Positions 10,838 to 19,214 of a stretch of 64,000 nt of DNA are shown here, in pieces. The DNA comes from Spiribacter halobius (GTDB taxonomy: Bacteria > Pseudomonadota > Gammaproteobacteria > Nitrococcales > Nitrococcaceae). Each line of letters starts with the position of its first letter. Position 1 is the stretch's first letter. Both the position numbers and the translations under genes were made by a program. The DNA lies in contig NZ_CP086615.1 in NCBI RefSeq assembly GCF_020883455.1, positions 3,162,001 to 3,226,000 of the forward strand, written 5' to 3'. Under the pieces are notes generated by a model, which saw only the letters and a list, made by a program, of their open reading frames with translations, was not told the DNA's origin and searched no databases.

Positions 10838-12316
10838 CTACAGCACAACCCTCGCCCCCTCGGGGAGCCCGCCCCGCGCCAGCAGCGCCTCGCGCAGGGC
10901 ACGCTTGGCATTCGGCTCCCCATGCACCAGCCGCACCTCCCGCGGCCGGCGTCGCATGCGGCGGACGAAGCGGATCAGGTCTTCACGGTCCGCGTGGGCG
11001 GAATAACCGCCGAGGGTCTCGATGCGGGCGCGGATATCGATGCGCTCGCCGTCGAGCATTACCCAGCCGCCGCGGGGGCCGTAGCGCTGGATGTCCCGCC
11101 CGGGCGTCCCCGCCGCCTGGTAGCCGACGAAGACCACCGCATGGCGCGGGTCGGGGAGCATGCGCCGGAGGTAGTTCACCACGCGGCCGCCGGCGCACAT
11201 CCCGCTCGCGGCGATCACCACCGCCGGGCGGTGGGTGCGGGCCAGATAGTCCGCCGTCTGCAGATGCTCCTCGTGGCTGTCCACGGTGTAGAGGTTGTCG
11301 AAGGCGAGCGGATGCCGGCCCGCGCGCACCCGTCGGTGGGCCTCGGCATCCCAGTAAGGGCGGAGATCCCGGTAGACCTCCGTGAAGCGTGCGGCGAGCG
11401 GGGAGTCGACGATGATCTCGAGGTTGGGCCAGTCTGCGGGTGATGAGGCGAGTCGCCGCGGGAGCGCGCCTCCCATGGCCCCCTCTCCCGTGGGAGGCGC
11501 GCTCCCGCGGCGATCCCCCCAATCCCTCGACCCCGCCGCCCCGTGAATCAGCCCTTCGATCTCGTACAGCAGCTCCTGCGTCCGCCCGATGCTGAACGCC
11601 GGCACGATCACCGTGCCGCCGTCGGCCAGCGCCTGGTCGATCGCCGCCTTGAGACGGTGGCGCCGCGCCCGCCGCCCCTCGTGCACACCATCCCCGTAGG
11701 TGGACTCGAGCACCAAGCGGTCCGCGGCGTAAGACGCCTTCGGCGCAGGCAGCAGCGGCGCGTAGGGCGCCCCCAGGTCCCCCGAGAACACGATGCGCTC
11801 CCGCCGACCCTCGCACCGCCAGTCCACCTCCACATAGGCCGACCCGAGAATATGCCCGGCGCGCTGCAGCCGCAGCCGCGTGCCGCCGGCGCCGGGCAGC
11901 CCGTGCCACGCGCCGTAGTCCAGCGCCACCAGCCGCCCCTGCACCTCATCCAGGAACTGCCGGATCAGCCGCTCGTCCCGGGTGAAGCCGATCTTCAGCG
12001 CATCCTCGATCACCAGCGGCAGCAGCCGCGCCGAGGGCACGCTGCAGAGGATCGGCCCGCGATAGCCGGCGGCCAGCAGATAGGGCAGGCGCCCGATATG
12101 GTCGATATGCACGTGGGTGACCACCAGCGCAATGACGTCGTCGACAGGGAAATCGATCCGGTGGCGCTCCAGCGTGTCACCCGAACCGCCGTCCTCCCCC
12201 TGGAACAGCCCGCAGTCCACCAGCAGGGACTGCCCCGGGCCAAGCCGCAGCCGATGGCAGCTGCCGGTCACGCCCTCATGGCCGCCGTGGTGCTCGATGC
12301 GTGGGTAGTCCTCCAT
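10838..12316 (-). CDS. MBL-fold/beta-CASP RNA exonuclease-like protein
   Basis: A 492-residue protein of the metallo-beta-lactamase/beta-CASP family (CPSF73/YSH1-like RNA nucleases). The zinc motif THVHIDHIG is near residues 66-74, GHILGSAYVE and FSGDLG follow, then the beta-CASP region (AFSIGRTQELLYEI, VDSPLAARFT, ASGMCAGGRVVNYL) and GGYSAHADRED with VHGE near the C-terminus. Residues about 266-295 (Arg/Gly/Pro-rich) have no family counterpart and are encoded by an embedded 23-bp inverted repeat. It is convergent with the VanZ gene and divergent from the small coiled-coil gene. RNA is the likely substrate, by family. Confidence 0.88.
   Translation of the reverse strand: MEDYPRIEHHGGHEGVTGSCHRLRLGPGQSLLVDCGLFQGEDGGSGDTLERHRIDFPVDDVIALVVTHVHIDHIGRLPYLLAAGYRGPILCSVPSARLLPLVIEDALKIGFTRDERLIRQFLDEVQGRLVALDYGAWHGLPGAGGTRLRLQRAGHILGSAYVEVDWRCEGRRERIVFSGDLGAPYAPLLPAPKASYAADRLVLESTYGDGVHEGRRARRHRLKAAIDQALADGGTVIVPAFSIGRTQELLYEIEGLIHGAAGSRDWGDRRGSAPPTGEGAMGGALPRRLASSPADWPNLEIIVDSPLAARFTEVYRDLRPYWDAEAHRRVRAGRHPLAFDNLYTVDSHEEHLQTADYLARTHRPAVVIAASGMCAGGRVVNYLRRMLPDPRHAVVFVGYQAAGTPGRDIQRYGPRGGWVMLDGERIDIRARIETLGGYSAHADREDLIRFVRRMRRRPREVRLVHGEPNAKRALREALLARGGLPEGARVVL
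11453..11513. repeat. 23-bp perfect inverted repeat inside the MBL nuclease gene
   Basis: The arms 11453-11475 and 11491-11513 are exact reverse complements separated by 15 nt. The reading frame runs through them without a stop and codes for an Arg/Gly/Pro-rich insert. The arm core GGGAGCGCGCCTCCC resembles dispersed intergenic palindromes. Confidence 0.85.
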
Positions 12317-12384
12317 GACAACCTGTCCTTACTCGAGTTGCTGACTGTGCTAATTTTCTCGCTAGACCAGAACGGGGATGGCCA

Positions 12385-12648
12385 ATGCCCGATAGCGTAG
12401 AGAATCTGCTGCTCGAACATCTGCGCGTCATCCGCTCGGACCTCTCCGCGATGAAGGAAGACCTTCGGGAGGTCAAGCAACGGATCACCAGCGTCGAATC
12501 AGGCGTCGCCGGCCTGCGTCGCGACAGCGCCCAGGTATACGCTGACACGGTGGATCAGCACGGCCGTTATGATCGGCTGCTGGAGCGTATCGAGCGCATC
12601 GAACGGCGCCTGGAGATCCAGGATGAAGCTCGGGGGCCAGGCCCCTAG
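12385..12648 (+). CDS. Small coiled-coil protein
   Basis: An 87-residue, highly charged protein beginning MPDSVENLLLEHLRVIRSD. Heptad-like patterns run through residues 5-45 (LSAMKEDLREVKQRITSVE) and 60-82 (YDRLLERIERIERRLEI), which predicts a coiled coil. There is no signal or membrane segment. Similar small coiled-coil proteins are widespread in proteobacteria with no assigned function. It is transcribed away from the MBL nuclease gene, the start is the first ATG of the frame, and no strong ribosome site is visible. Confidence 0.65.
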   Translation: MPDSVENLLLEHLRVIRSDLSAMKEDLREVKQRITSVESGVAGLRRDSAQVYADTVDQHGRYDRLLERIERIERRLEIQDEARGPGP

Positions 12649-12677
12649 GGTATTCTGGTGCCTGCCGTGGCGGCCCC

Positions 12678-13742
12678 TCAGCGCCCGAAACTCTCCAGAA
12701 TCGTCCTCCGATTCTCCACCAGCTTCAGCAGATCCACCGTCAGGAAGAACCCGGTCTCGTCGTCACGGCGGGACACACCCACGGTGTAGGCGTTGGCGAA
12801 GTGCAGCGCCGCGCCGTAGCCCCAGTCCTCCACCTCGCGGCGGTCCGAGTACAGGGCGATGAGCGAGCCGCCGGAGGGCAGGTACCAGCGCTCCTGGCGC
12901 CAGTAGTTGACCCCCACCACCTCCAGCATCAGCGCCTCCTGGAACTGGTCCCCGTCCTCCGCCCCCTCGACGTACTCCATCACCAGGTTCGGATGCAGCA
13001 GGATCCACTGCCTCTCCGGCGGCGGCGCAAAGCGGGCGTCCTCGTCCCGCCGGTAGAGATAGCTGTTCAGCGTGAGCTCCAGCAGGGTCTGCGAGCGGGC
13101 GTCGTCCAGATAGGCCTGCCACTGGGCGTCCAGATCCCGCGCGTAGCGGGCAAAGGCCAGGGCCGAATCCGAGGCGTAGGTCGCCTGGGCGTGGTTGTAG
13201 AGCTCGGCGTACTCGTCCAGCACATCGAAGCAGTCCGCCCTGTCGGCCACTTCCATGGCCCGGGCATCACAGGCCCCAACGTTCGCCGGCTGCAGGAACA
13301 CGCGCCCGTCGATCACCAGCTCCCCGTCGCGCCCGACGGTCACCGTCGGCACCCCGCGCCCGGCGTCGATGACATCCAGCACCGCCTGATTCGGGCTGAC
13401 CCGCTCCCCCCGCTCGCCGGCCTCCGTGAGGCGCCGGAAGCCGCCATAACGCTCCGCCCAGCCCTGGGTCTCCCGCAGGAAGGTGGTCAGCCGCTCGAGC
13501 ACGCCCCGCAGGTCCTCGTTGTCGGCGCAGAGCGCCGCGCGCACGTCCGCGGCGCCGGCCTGCACCGCCGGCAGGTGCACCGCGGGCGGCGTCTCCTGCT
13601 CGCAGAGGCAGTCCGCCGCGGTGGCATCCGGCCCGCAGGGATTGCCCGGCCCGTTCTGCGCACCCGCCGGGCCCACCAGGCCGAGCAGGGCAACCAGCAC
13701 CCCGCCCACCAGCAGCCGCCGCGCCAACCCGACCACGCCCAT
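12678..13742 (-). CDS. Exported protein of unknown function
   Basis: A 354-residue protein with a clear signal peptide (MGVVGLARRLLVGGVLVALLG, cleavage after GPAGA). The mature N-terminus is Cys-rich (NPCGPDATAADCLC). Helical Ala/Arg/Asp-rich stretches follow, and a beta-rich C-terminal part (WYLPSGGSLIALYSDRREVEDWGYGAALHFANAYTVG in segments) could be an outer-membrane or porin-like end. I do not recognise the family. ATG 13742 overlaps the stop of the upstream hydrolase by one base (TGATG), so the two are very likely co-translated. Confidence 0.75.
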   Translation of the reverse strand: MGVVGLARRLLVGGVLVALLGLVGPAGAQNGPGNPCGPDATAADCLCEQETPPAVHLPAVQAGAADVRAALCADNEDLRGVLERLTTFLRETQGWAERYGGFRRLTEAGERGERVSPNQAVLDVIDAGRGVPTVTVGRDGELVIDGRVFLQPANVGACDARAMEVADRADCFDVLDEYAELYNHAQATYASDSALAFARYARDLDAQWQAYLDDARSQTLLELTLNSYLYRRDEDARFAPPPERQWILLHPNLVMEYVEGAEDGDQFQEALMLEVVGVNYWRQERWYLPSGGSLIALYSDRREVEDWGYGAALHFANAYTVGVSRRDDETGFFLTVDLLKLVENRRTILESFGR

Positions 13743-14809
13743 CACTCGAACTCCTCCCCGAAGCTCTCCACCAGCGCCTTCAGCGCCTGCCCGGCACGGA
13801 TGAGATCCCGCAGCGCATCCTCGTCCCGCGGCTGGAAGTCCTCGAAGGCCTCCTCCAGGCGCTCCGCATGTCCGCGCAGGGTGCGTGCGAAGAACCGCTC
13901 CGAGGCCGCCTCCGTCTCCGCCTTGCGGGGACGGAACCGGAACAGCAGCCGGAACAGCGGCAGGTGCACCTTGGGGTTGAGCAGGTAGTGGCCGATGGCG
14001 TGGGTGTTGGCGCGGGTGACGGAGGTCAGCTCCGCCAGCGTGTAGGCCTTGCGGAAGACCAGATGCGATACCCAGCGGCCGTTGTCCGTCGGGTCGAAGG
14101 GCCGCACCCGCGCCACCGGGTCCAGGCGATGCCGGTACTCGAGGAACTCCGCCGTGCAGCCCCGCTCACCCGGGCGCACCGGCGAGGCCTTCACGTCGAT
14201 GAAGCTCTGCAGCACGCGGCTGACGTTCGCGACCATGTGCACGCTGCCGAGGCGGTGGGTCGTCGGGCTCAGACTGTGCTGGCTGCCGTCGGGGCCCACC
14301 ATCTGTTCGGGGCCGTAGGCCTTGGCGAGGGTGTCGTGGACCACGGCCGTGCCGAGCGAGTGCCCGAGCACGTGGACGTTGGCCGAACCGTGCTCGGCGA
14401 TCGTGCGCGCCAGCGCCTCGGCGAGCCGCAGCCGAACACGCTCGCTGAGGATCGTGAAGCGATACAGCAGCACATCCAGCCAGTGCGTGCGGAAGAAGCT
14501 GTCGTCGGTGATCTCCGACTCCAGCGCGTTGATCCGCGCCGCCACGCTGGAGGCGATGGGCAGGGTCCCGGCAATGGCCGCCATGCGCTCGGCCAGCGGC
14601 TGCGCCCGCTCCGCAAGCTCGGCCCGGAACTCCTCGAAGATGTCGTTATAGCCGACGGGGACGATGTCGAAGCGCCCGGTGACGTCCTCATCCCGCAGCG
14701 AGTCGTACAGCCCGCCCGCCTCCCGGCAGGCATCTCGCACCTCGTCCCGGAACGAGTCCGCCGTGTGCTGCCCCATCCCGTGGACGATGATCAACTGCTG
14801 CCTTGCCAT
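13742..14809 (-). CDS. Alpha/beta hydrolase, lipase-like
   Basis: A 355-residue cytoplasmic-looking hydrolase. It starts MARQQLIIVHGMGQHTADSF, where HGMGQ forms the oxyanion-side loop. The nucleophile elbow VLGHSLGTAVVHD (Ser near residue 149) is followed by a long C-terminal part ending in a helical LEEAFEDFQPRDED region. No signal peptide is present. It forms a one-base-overlap pair with the exported protein downstream, and another lipase-like gene is divergent at 15052. Substrate is unknown. Confidence 0.8.
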   Translation of the reverse strand: MARQQLIIVHGMGQHTADSFRDEVRDACREAGGLYDSLRDEDVTGRFDIVPVGYNDIFEEFRAELAERAQPLAERMAAIAGTLPIASSVAARINALESEITDDSFFRTHWLDVLLYRFTILSERVRLRLAEALARTIAEHGSANVHVLGHSLGTAVVHDTLAKAYGPEQMVGPDGSQHSLSPTTHRLGSVHMVANVSRVLQSFIDVKASPVRPGERGCTAEFLEYRHRLDPVARVRPFDPTDNGRWVSHLVFRKAYTLAELTSVTRANTHAIGHYLLNPKVHLPLFRLLFRFRPRKAETEAASERFFARTLRGHAERLEEAFEDFQPRDEDALRDLIRAGQALKALVESFGEEFE

Positions 14810-14902
14810 CCTTCCCCCAACAGCCGCGGAATCCCTTCATCCCTCGCCGGATTAGATAGACCATCCAGCCCGGTTTGGATACCCGAAATGCCCGGGTTAG
14901 AA

Positions 14903-14917
14903 GCGGTCTCCGACCGC
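14903..14917. repeat. REP-like palindrome copy
   Basis: An exact GCGGTCTCCGACCGC, the same as at 9881-9895, in the divergent spacer between two hydrolase genes. Confidence 0.7.
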
Positions 14918-15051
14918 GATGGCGCGCACAGCGCGCCAACAGCAGCCTGGAAACCTGGCAAAACACCCCTGCCTGATCTTTCCTTCAGAGACCGTCAGCG
15001 CAACGAGATCCAGCCAACACGGCCTTACCTCCAGCAAGGACAGGCACCCCG

Positions 15052-16119
15052 ATGAGCGACTACTTCGTCTGCGACATCGACCTCGATAGACCGCCCACCC
15101 GCCGGGCCGCCTACTCCGACCGCACCGCATGGCTCCTCGCCGAGCTGTCACGCCTGGTCTACGAACCGCTCCCGGGCAGCGAGCTCCCCTCCGACCTCCT
15201 GCCGCGGCTGCGCGCGGCCATCGCCGACGACGCCGACGACACCGAGCTGACGCGCCTGCTGCACGACGCCCTGGCCGCCCGACGCCCGGCGAGCTCCCCG
15301 CTCGACCCGGCCCTGGCCCGCGCCCATCTCGAGCTGCTGGACATCTTCACCGAGGGCGGCACGGAGGGCATGATCCTCCGCTTTCCCCCCGTCGAGGACT
15401 TCGACGGCATGCTCGTGGTGGTATTCCGCGGCACGCAGCCCTCCATCGCCGACGTCGCCACCGACCTCAAGGCCAACATGGTGGCCGCCCCCGGCGGCGG
15501 CCGCGTCCACGCCGGTTTTCTCGAAGCCTTCGAGCGGGTGCGGGAACCGATCCGCCACGCGCTGGCGCAATACCCGGGACTGCCGGTGTATTTCAGCGGC
15601 CACTCCCTCGGCGGCGCCCTGGCGCTGGTCGCCACCCGCTACCTGCAGGCCGACAGCACCGGCGCGACCTACACCTACGGCTGTCCCCGCGTCGCCGACG
15701 ACGAGTTCTTCCGCCATCTGAAAACGCCCGTGTACCGCGTTGTCCACGGCGCCGACGGCGTCACGCGGATCCCGTTCGGCTACGGCCTGACGGTCCTGCT
15801 GGCGGGCATCCGGGTCATCCCGATCAACTTCACCTTCAACCTCAGCGAGTGGGTCCGCCGCCACCTCGGCGGCTACACCCACCACGGCCACCTGATCTAC
15901 CTCCGTCCGGGCCCGGCCCTCGCCCCCGATGGCAACGGGGAACCCCGCAAGGGCCTGGTCGGGCACAGCCCGAACATCATCTGGCGCGCCAAGGAGGTGA
16001 TCCAGCGGCTGCTTGCCACCGGCTTCCGCGCCCTGGCGTCGGACCACAGCATGAACCAGTACGCGCTGAAGCTCAGGGTGTACGCGGAGCACAGGAACCC
16101 GCGGAGCGGGTCATCCTGA
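15052..16119 (+). CDS. Lipase class 3 family hydrolase
   Basis: A 355-residue alpha/beta hydrolase of the Lipase_3 type. The early conserved strand VVFRGTQPSIADVATDLKAN (residues about 125-144) is followed by HAGFLEAFERV, the nucleophile elbow YFSGHSLGGALAL (Ser near 185), YTYGCPRVADDEF, VVHGADGVTRIPF, and a late DHSMNQY that can supply the catalytic His. No signal peptide is seen. A triacylglycerol, phospholipid or other ester substrate is possible. It is divergent from the 13742-14809 hydrolase. Confidence 0.87.
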   Translation: MSDYFVCDIDLDRPPTRRAAYSDRTAWLLAELSRLVYEPLPGSELPSDLLPRLRAAIADDADDTELTRLLHDALAARRPASSPLDPALARAHLELLDIFTEGGTEGMILRFPPVEDFDGMLVVVFRGTQPSIADVATDLKANMVAAPGGGRVHAGFLEAFERVREPIRHALAQYPGLPVYFSGHSLGGALALVATRYLQADSTGATYTYGCPRVADDEFFRHLKTPVYRVVHGADGVTRIPFGYGLTVLLAGIRVIPINFTFNLSEWVRRHLGGYTHHGHLIYLRPGPALAPDGNGEPRKGLVGHSPNIIWRAKEVIQRLLATGFRALASDHSMNQYALKLRVYAEHRNPRSGSS

Positions 16120-16248
16120 TCCACCAGGAAGCGCACGGGGGACAAGGCGCAGGTGAGCAGCGGAAGACATCAGACGCCGGCGGTGCACGAGATGGACGCT
16201 CTGTGCTATCACCAGGGGAACTCGGGTCAACAGGATCCCTTGCTATAC

Positions 16249-16545
16249 ATGAGACTCTCTCAGCCGGAACAAGACGCCATAATCGATCTCGCTCGAAAAC
16301 ACTTTGGCGATAGTGCCGAGGTCTGGCTGTTCGGGTCGCGCGTCGACAACGAGCGCCGCGGCGGCGACATCGACCTCTACGTGGAGACGGACCGCGACGA
16401 CATCCTGCGGGCTCGCGCCGCCTTCAAGGCAGCACTTGCCCGCAAACTCGGGGAGCAGCAAATCGACCTCATCGTTCGGCCACGGCAGCGCCCGCCCACC
16501 GCCTTCGAGCGCCATGTCTGCCACCAGGGCATCCGGCTGCAATGA
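16249..16545 (+). CDS. MNT-type nucleotidyltransferase (antitoxin of a HEPN pair)
   Basis: A 98-residue minimal nucleotidyltransferase. The motif GSRVDNERRGGDIDL gives the GS...DxD active site, followed by a third acidic strand (QQIDLIV). In HEPN/MNT type II systems this protein AMPylates or sequesters the HEPN RNase. ATG 16249 is the first codon that fits the family length. Its stop overlaps the next start as ATGA, so the pair is translationally coupled. Confidence 0.85.
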   Translation: MRLSQPEQDAIIDLARKHFGDSAEVWLFGSRVDNERRGGDIDLYVETDRDDILRARAAFKAALARKLGEQQIDLIVRPRQRPPTAFERHVCHQGIRLQ

Positions 16546-17060
16546 AATATGACGCCACTGCCGCGCAGATCTTCACGGAAGTATTCGCCGAAGCCGCGCG
16601 CTCGGCGCGAAACCTCGAATCGTCGCTTCGGCGCGGCAGGAGCCAGGGCTGGCTTCCGGTAGCCGAGGACGCCTCGCCGGAAGCATTCGACGAGGACACG
16701 AAGGACCACCTCGACGCATTTCGTGCCCGCTTCTGCGACCTGCAGGATGCCCTCGGCCGCAAGGTCTTTCGATCGCTGCTTTTCCTGGAACAGGAGGCAG
16801 CGAGCGAGGCCACGATGCTGGATGTGATCAACGCCATGGAAAAGCGCGGTCTGATCTCTGGCTTCGAGCGATGGAGCGAAGTCCGTGAGGTGCGAAACGC
16901 CCTTTCCCACGACTATCCGAAACAGAGCGTCGACCGGGTCACGGCTCTTAACCGGGCACTTGAACTCGCGCCGGAGCTACTGGATGCCCTGCAGCGCACC
17001 AGGCATTACGTTGAGAACCGCATCGGCCTCGAACTGCCAAAGCGGCAACCCCCATCGTAG
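16542..17060 (+). CDS. HEPN-domain protein (probable toxin)
   Basis: A 172-residue helical protein with the HEPN RNase motif RNALSHDY (Rx4H, near residues 118-125) after VREV. It directly follows and overlaps the MNT gene, the standard MntA/HepT-like order. It most likely acts as an RNase toxin that the nucleotidyltransferase neutralises. The fold and the tandem arrangement support this. Target RNA is unknown. Confidence 0.82.
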   Translation: MKYDATAAQIFTEVFAEAARSARNLESSLRRGRSQGWLPVAEDASPEAFDEDTKDHLDAFRARFCDLQDALGRKVFRSLLFLEQEAASEATMLDVINAMEKRGLISGFERWSEVREVRNALSHDYPKQSVDRVTALNRALELAPELLDALQRTRHYVENRIGLELPKRQPPS

Positions 17061-17434
17061 GTCGGGCGCGGTGAAGCCGCTGCGGGCTCCCTGCCTGCAA
17101 GACCCCCCCCCCTGAGTACTTTGCGAGCCGCCGTTTCACGACTGAGGGAAGCGCTTATATCAAGTCGCGTGGGCCTCTTTAAAGGTCCAGGAGATCTCGA
17201 ACGGACTTCAGCGGGCGCGGCAGACGCAATGGGTGGCCTGGCAGGGGCCGGGGCTCATCGCCGGCATGCGACGGCTGCTCGGCGGGCGTCAAGAGGGGGT
17301 CGGGCTATGAAGGGCGTTACCCGATTCCTTCAGGAGGCCGCCGCGCTAAATTATCCCGTCGGCGCGATCACGCGCAACCAGCATCCTGCCGGCGAGGCCG
17401 GCACCCCACCCACAGCGCCCAAGATAATGGTACG
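17061..17434. other. Intergenic region, no supported gene
   Basis: This stretch separates the HEPN gene from the convergent protease gene. It holds a 10-C homopolymer at 17103-17112 and no frame with recognisable similarity. I see no terminator with a clear T-run. Confidence 0.6.
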
Positions 17435-18202
17435 TCAGCGAATGCCGTCCAGCAGCGCCCGTATATACTGCGCCGGGACCGCGTAGGAGATACCGCTGGG
17501 GTCCTCCAGCACCCGCTCCTTGCTACCCTTCACGAAGACACTGTTAAGAAGGCCGACAACCTCGCCGGTCTCCGTGTCATAGACCGGACTGCCACTGTTC
17601 CCGGGATACGCGGTGGCATCAAGCTGAAACACTCGGAAAGGGCTGCGCAGGCGCCGGATGGCCTCCGCATCCAGCTCGCGGCCACGATTCGCCGGCGTAA
17701 TGATGGGGGTGATCGCGCTGACAATCCCCCGGTGCGTCACCGGATAAAGACCCAGAACCGCGCCGATGGGGAACCCGGTGAATGCGTACCCCTCGCCCTC
17801 GCGCACGCTGTCCGAGTCGCCGATCTGCAGAGCGGGCAGTGGTCGCCCATCGATCGCCAGCACAGCGATATCGTGCTCGGAGTCCGACCGGCGCAGCGTA
17901 GCCGGCCGCCACTCGAGCCGCTCCCCGCGCCGGAAGAAAATCGCGAGCTGTTCCCGGTTTTCCTCGTCCAGCACCGTCGGCAGCACGTGATCGGCCGTAA
18001 CCACATGGCGGCCTTCGAGCACGACAAAGCCGGTGCCGAGAAGCTGGGAGGGCGGCCGGCGAGTGGCCTGGTAGGTGCCGACGCCGACGATCGCCGGCTT
18101 GATCCGCTCGATGGTGTCGGGCAACTCCTGCGCCGACACCACCGGCACGAGCGCAAGGGCAGCCAGCAGGAGCGTCGCGGCCTGGCGAGGCAATCGCAGC
18201 AT
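17435..18202 (-). CDS. Periplasmic trypsin-like serine protease
   Basis: A 255-residue exported protease. The signal peptide MLRLPRQAATLLLAALALVP is cleaved near VVSA. The chymotrypsin-fold triad is visible: His in VVTADHVL, Asp in SEHDIAVLAI and Ser in YPGNSGSPVYD. There is no PDZ domain, so it is a short Do/Deg-like protease (S1C type). ATG 18202 has GGAG 7 nt upstream. It faces the HEPN gene and its own upstream region is shared with the divergent glycan locus. Confidence 0.88.
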   Translation of the reverse strand: MLRLPRQAATLLLAALALVPVVSAQELPDTIERIKPAIVGVGTYQATRRPPSQLLGTGFVVLEGRHVVTADHVLPTVLDEENREQLAIFFRRGERLEWRPATLRRSDSEHDIAVLAIDGRPLPALQIGDSDSVREGEGYAFTGFPIGAVLGLYPVTHRGIVSAITPIITPANRGRELDAEAIRRLRSPFRVFQLDATAYPGNSGSPVYDTETGEVVGLLNSVFVKGSKERVLEDPSGISYAVPAQYIRALLDGIR

Positions 18203-18441
18203 GGTGACACTCCGTGAGTGGCGGTCGTTCGGTATCAGCGCATCACCCAAAACGTACACCACCGGGCGCGCTCCAACATCTGTCGAAAACCTTTACACCG
18301 AGACACTCACTGGCGTCCGACCAAGGCGCCCACCAGCTGCACAGCGCGGAACGTCAAGGGAATCAGCCGATTCGGCGCAAATCGTGCATGCCTGAATACA
18401 GCCACGGTGACGGGCGAGTACGTGGTGAGGACCGGAGGCGA

Positions 18442-18473
18442 TTGCCAATGGGTAAAATGTGACATAGATTACA
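18442..18473 (+). promoter_or_regulatory. Candidate promoter and CRP/FNR-like site before the glycan locus
   Basis: TTGCCA (18442-18447), a 17-nt spacer and TAGATT (18465-18470) form a plausible sigma-70 promoter 60 nt before the first gene. Overlapping it, TGTGA-CATAGA-TTACA (18458-18473) matches the CRP half-site pattern TGTGA-N6-TCACA at 9 of 10 positions. The two cannot be occupied together, which would fit repression. Both calls rest on short motifs. Confidence 0.35.
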
Positions 18474-18529
18474 GAAATAGAGAGAGCGGTTATTGTAACC
18501 GCAGATCTCCCAACTGACGGGCACCCGCG

Positions 18530-19180
18530 ATGAAGCAGGACGAACCGCGCAAGCCGGCCGAGTCAGAGGCGGCACATTCCGCGCCGGAGCAGTCGCCGGA
18601 CCGGCGGCGGCGGTCTTTGCTCAAGGGCATCACCGTCACTGCACCGGTGCTATTGACCTTGCCGAGCCGGCGCGTCTGGGGGGCGGATGGCAACTGCACC
18701 ATCTCCGCCATGACCTCGGCCAACCTCTCGCGCCCGGAGCGTACCGCGAGCTGTGAAGGCTGCACGCCCGGGTACTGGATGAACAATCCGGGGCAATGGC
18801 CCGAAACCTTCGACCCAGGCACGCCGTATGCGGAAAAGGGCAGTAACTGCTTCAACAAGGACGGCACGCCGTTCCACGCGGACTACCTGTTCGAGAAGTC
18901 CGTCAACGCCAATTTCGCCGACCTCACGCTGATGCAGGTCATGCGCCGCGCGCGTTGCAAGGACACGAAAGACGTCTACAGCGATCCCTTCGAGCTGGGC
19001 TTCCACGCAGCGGCGGCTCTGCTGAACGCCGCCGATCCCCGCGTCGAGTTCGGCTATGGCTGGTCGGAGATCGTCGAGATCTACAACGCCCGGGTGCACG
19101 ACGATCAGGAAGGGCTCAGGGCCGACCTCATCATGCTGAACGAGCGGTATTGCCCACTGGCGGCGGACGACTCGCTCTGA
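18530..19180 (+). CDS. Secreted GYW-motif protein with Tat-like leader
   Basis: A 216-residue protein. Residues 1-50 have a basic region (RRRRSLLKG) and a hydrophobic stretch (ITVTAPVLLTLPS), resembling a Tat or Sec leader. The mature part has a CEGCTPGYWMNNPGQWPE motif, like the CTxGYWKNH motif of surface proteins with varied C-terminal anchors, with paired Cys residues around it and later at RRARC and YC. No function is established. It is the first gene of the kinase/chaperone run and is a candidate client of that module. Confidence 0.75.
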   Translation: MKQDEPRKPAESEAAHSAPEQSPDRRRRSLLKGITVTAPVLLTLPSRRVWGADGNCTISAMTSANLSRPERTASCEGCTPGYWMNNPGQWPETFDPGTPYAEKGSNCFNKDGTPFHADYLFEKSVNANFADLTLMQVMRRARCKDTKDVYSDPFELGFHAAAALLNAADPRVEFGYGWSEIVEIYNARVHDDQEGLRADLIMLNERYCPLAADDSL

Positions 19181-19214
19181 GCCGCGGCCCCGGCGGGGCC
19201 AGGAGCCGCGTCCC

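Noticed and set aside
17103-17112. A 10-C homopolymer as a phase-variable site
   Set aside because: It lies in a region with no gene whose frame it could switch. It is noted only as sequence.
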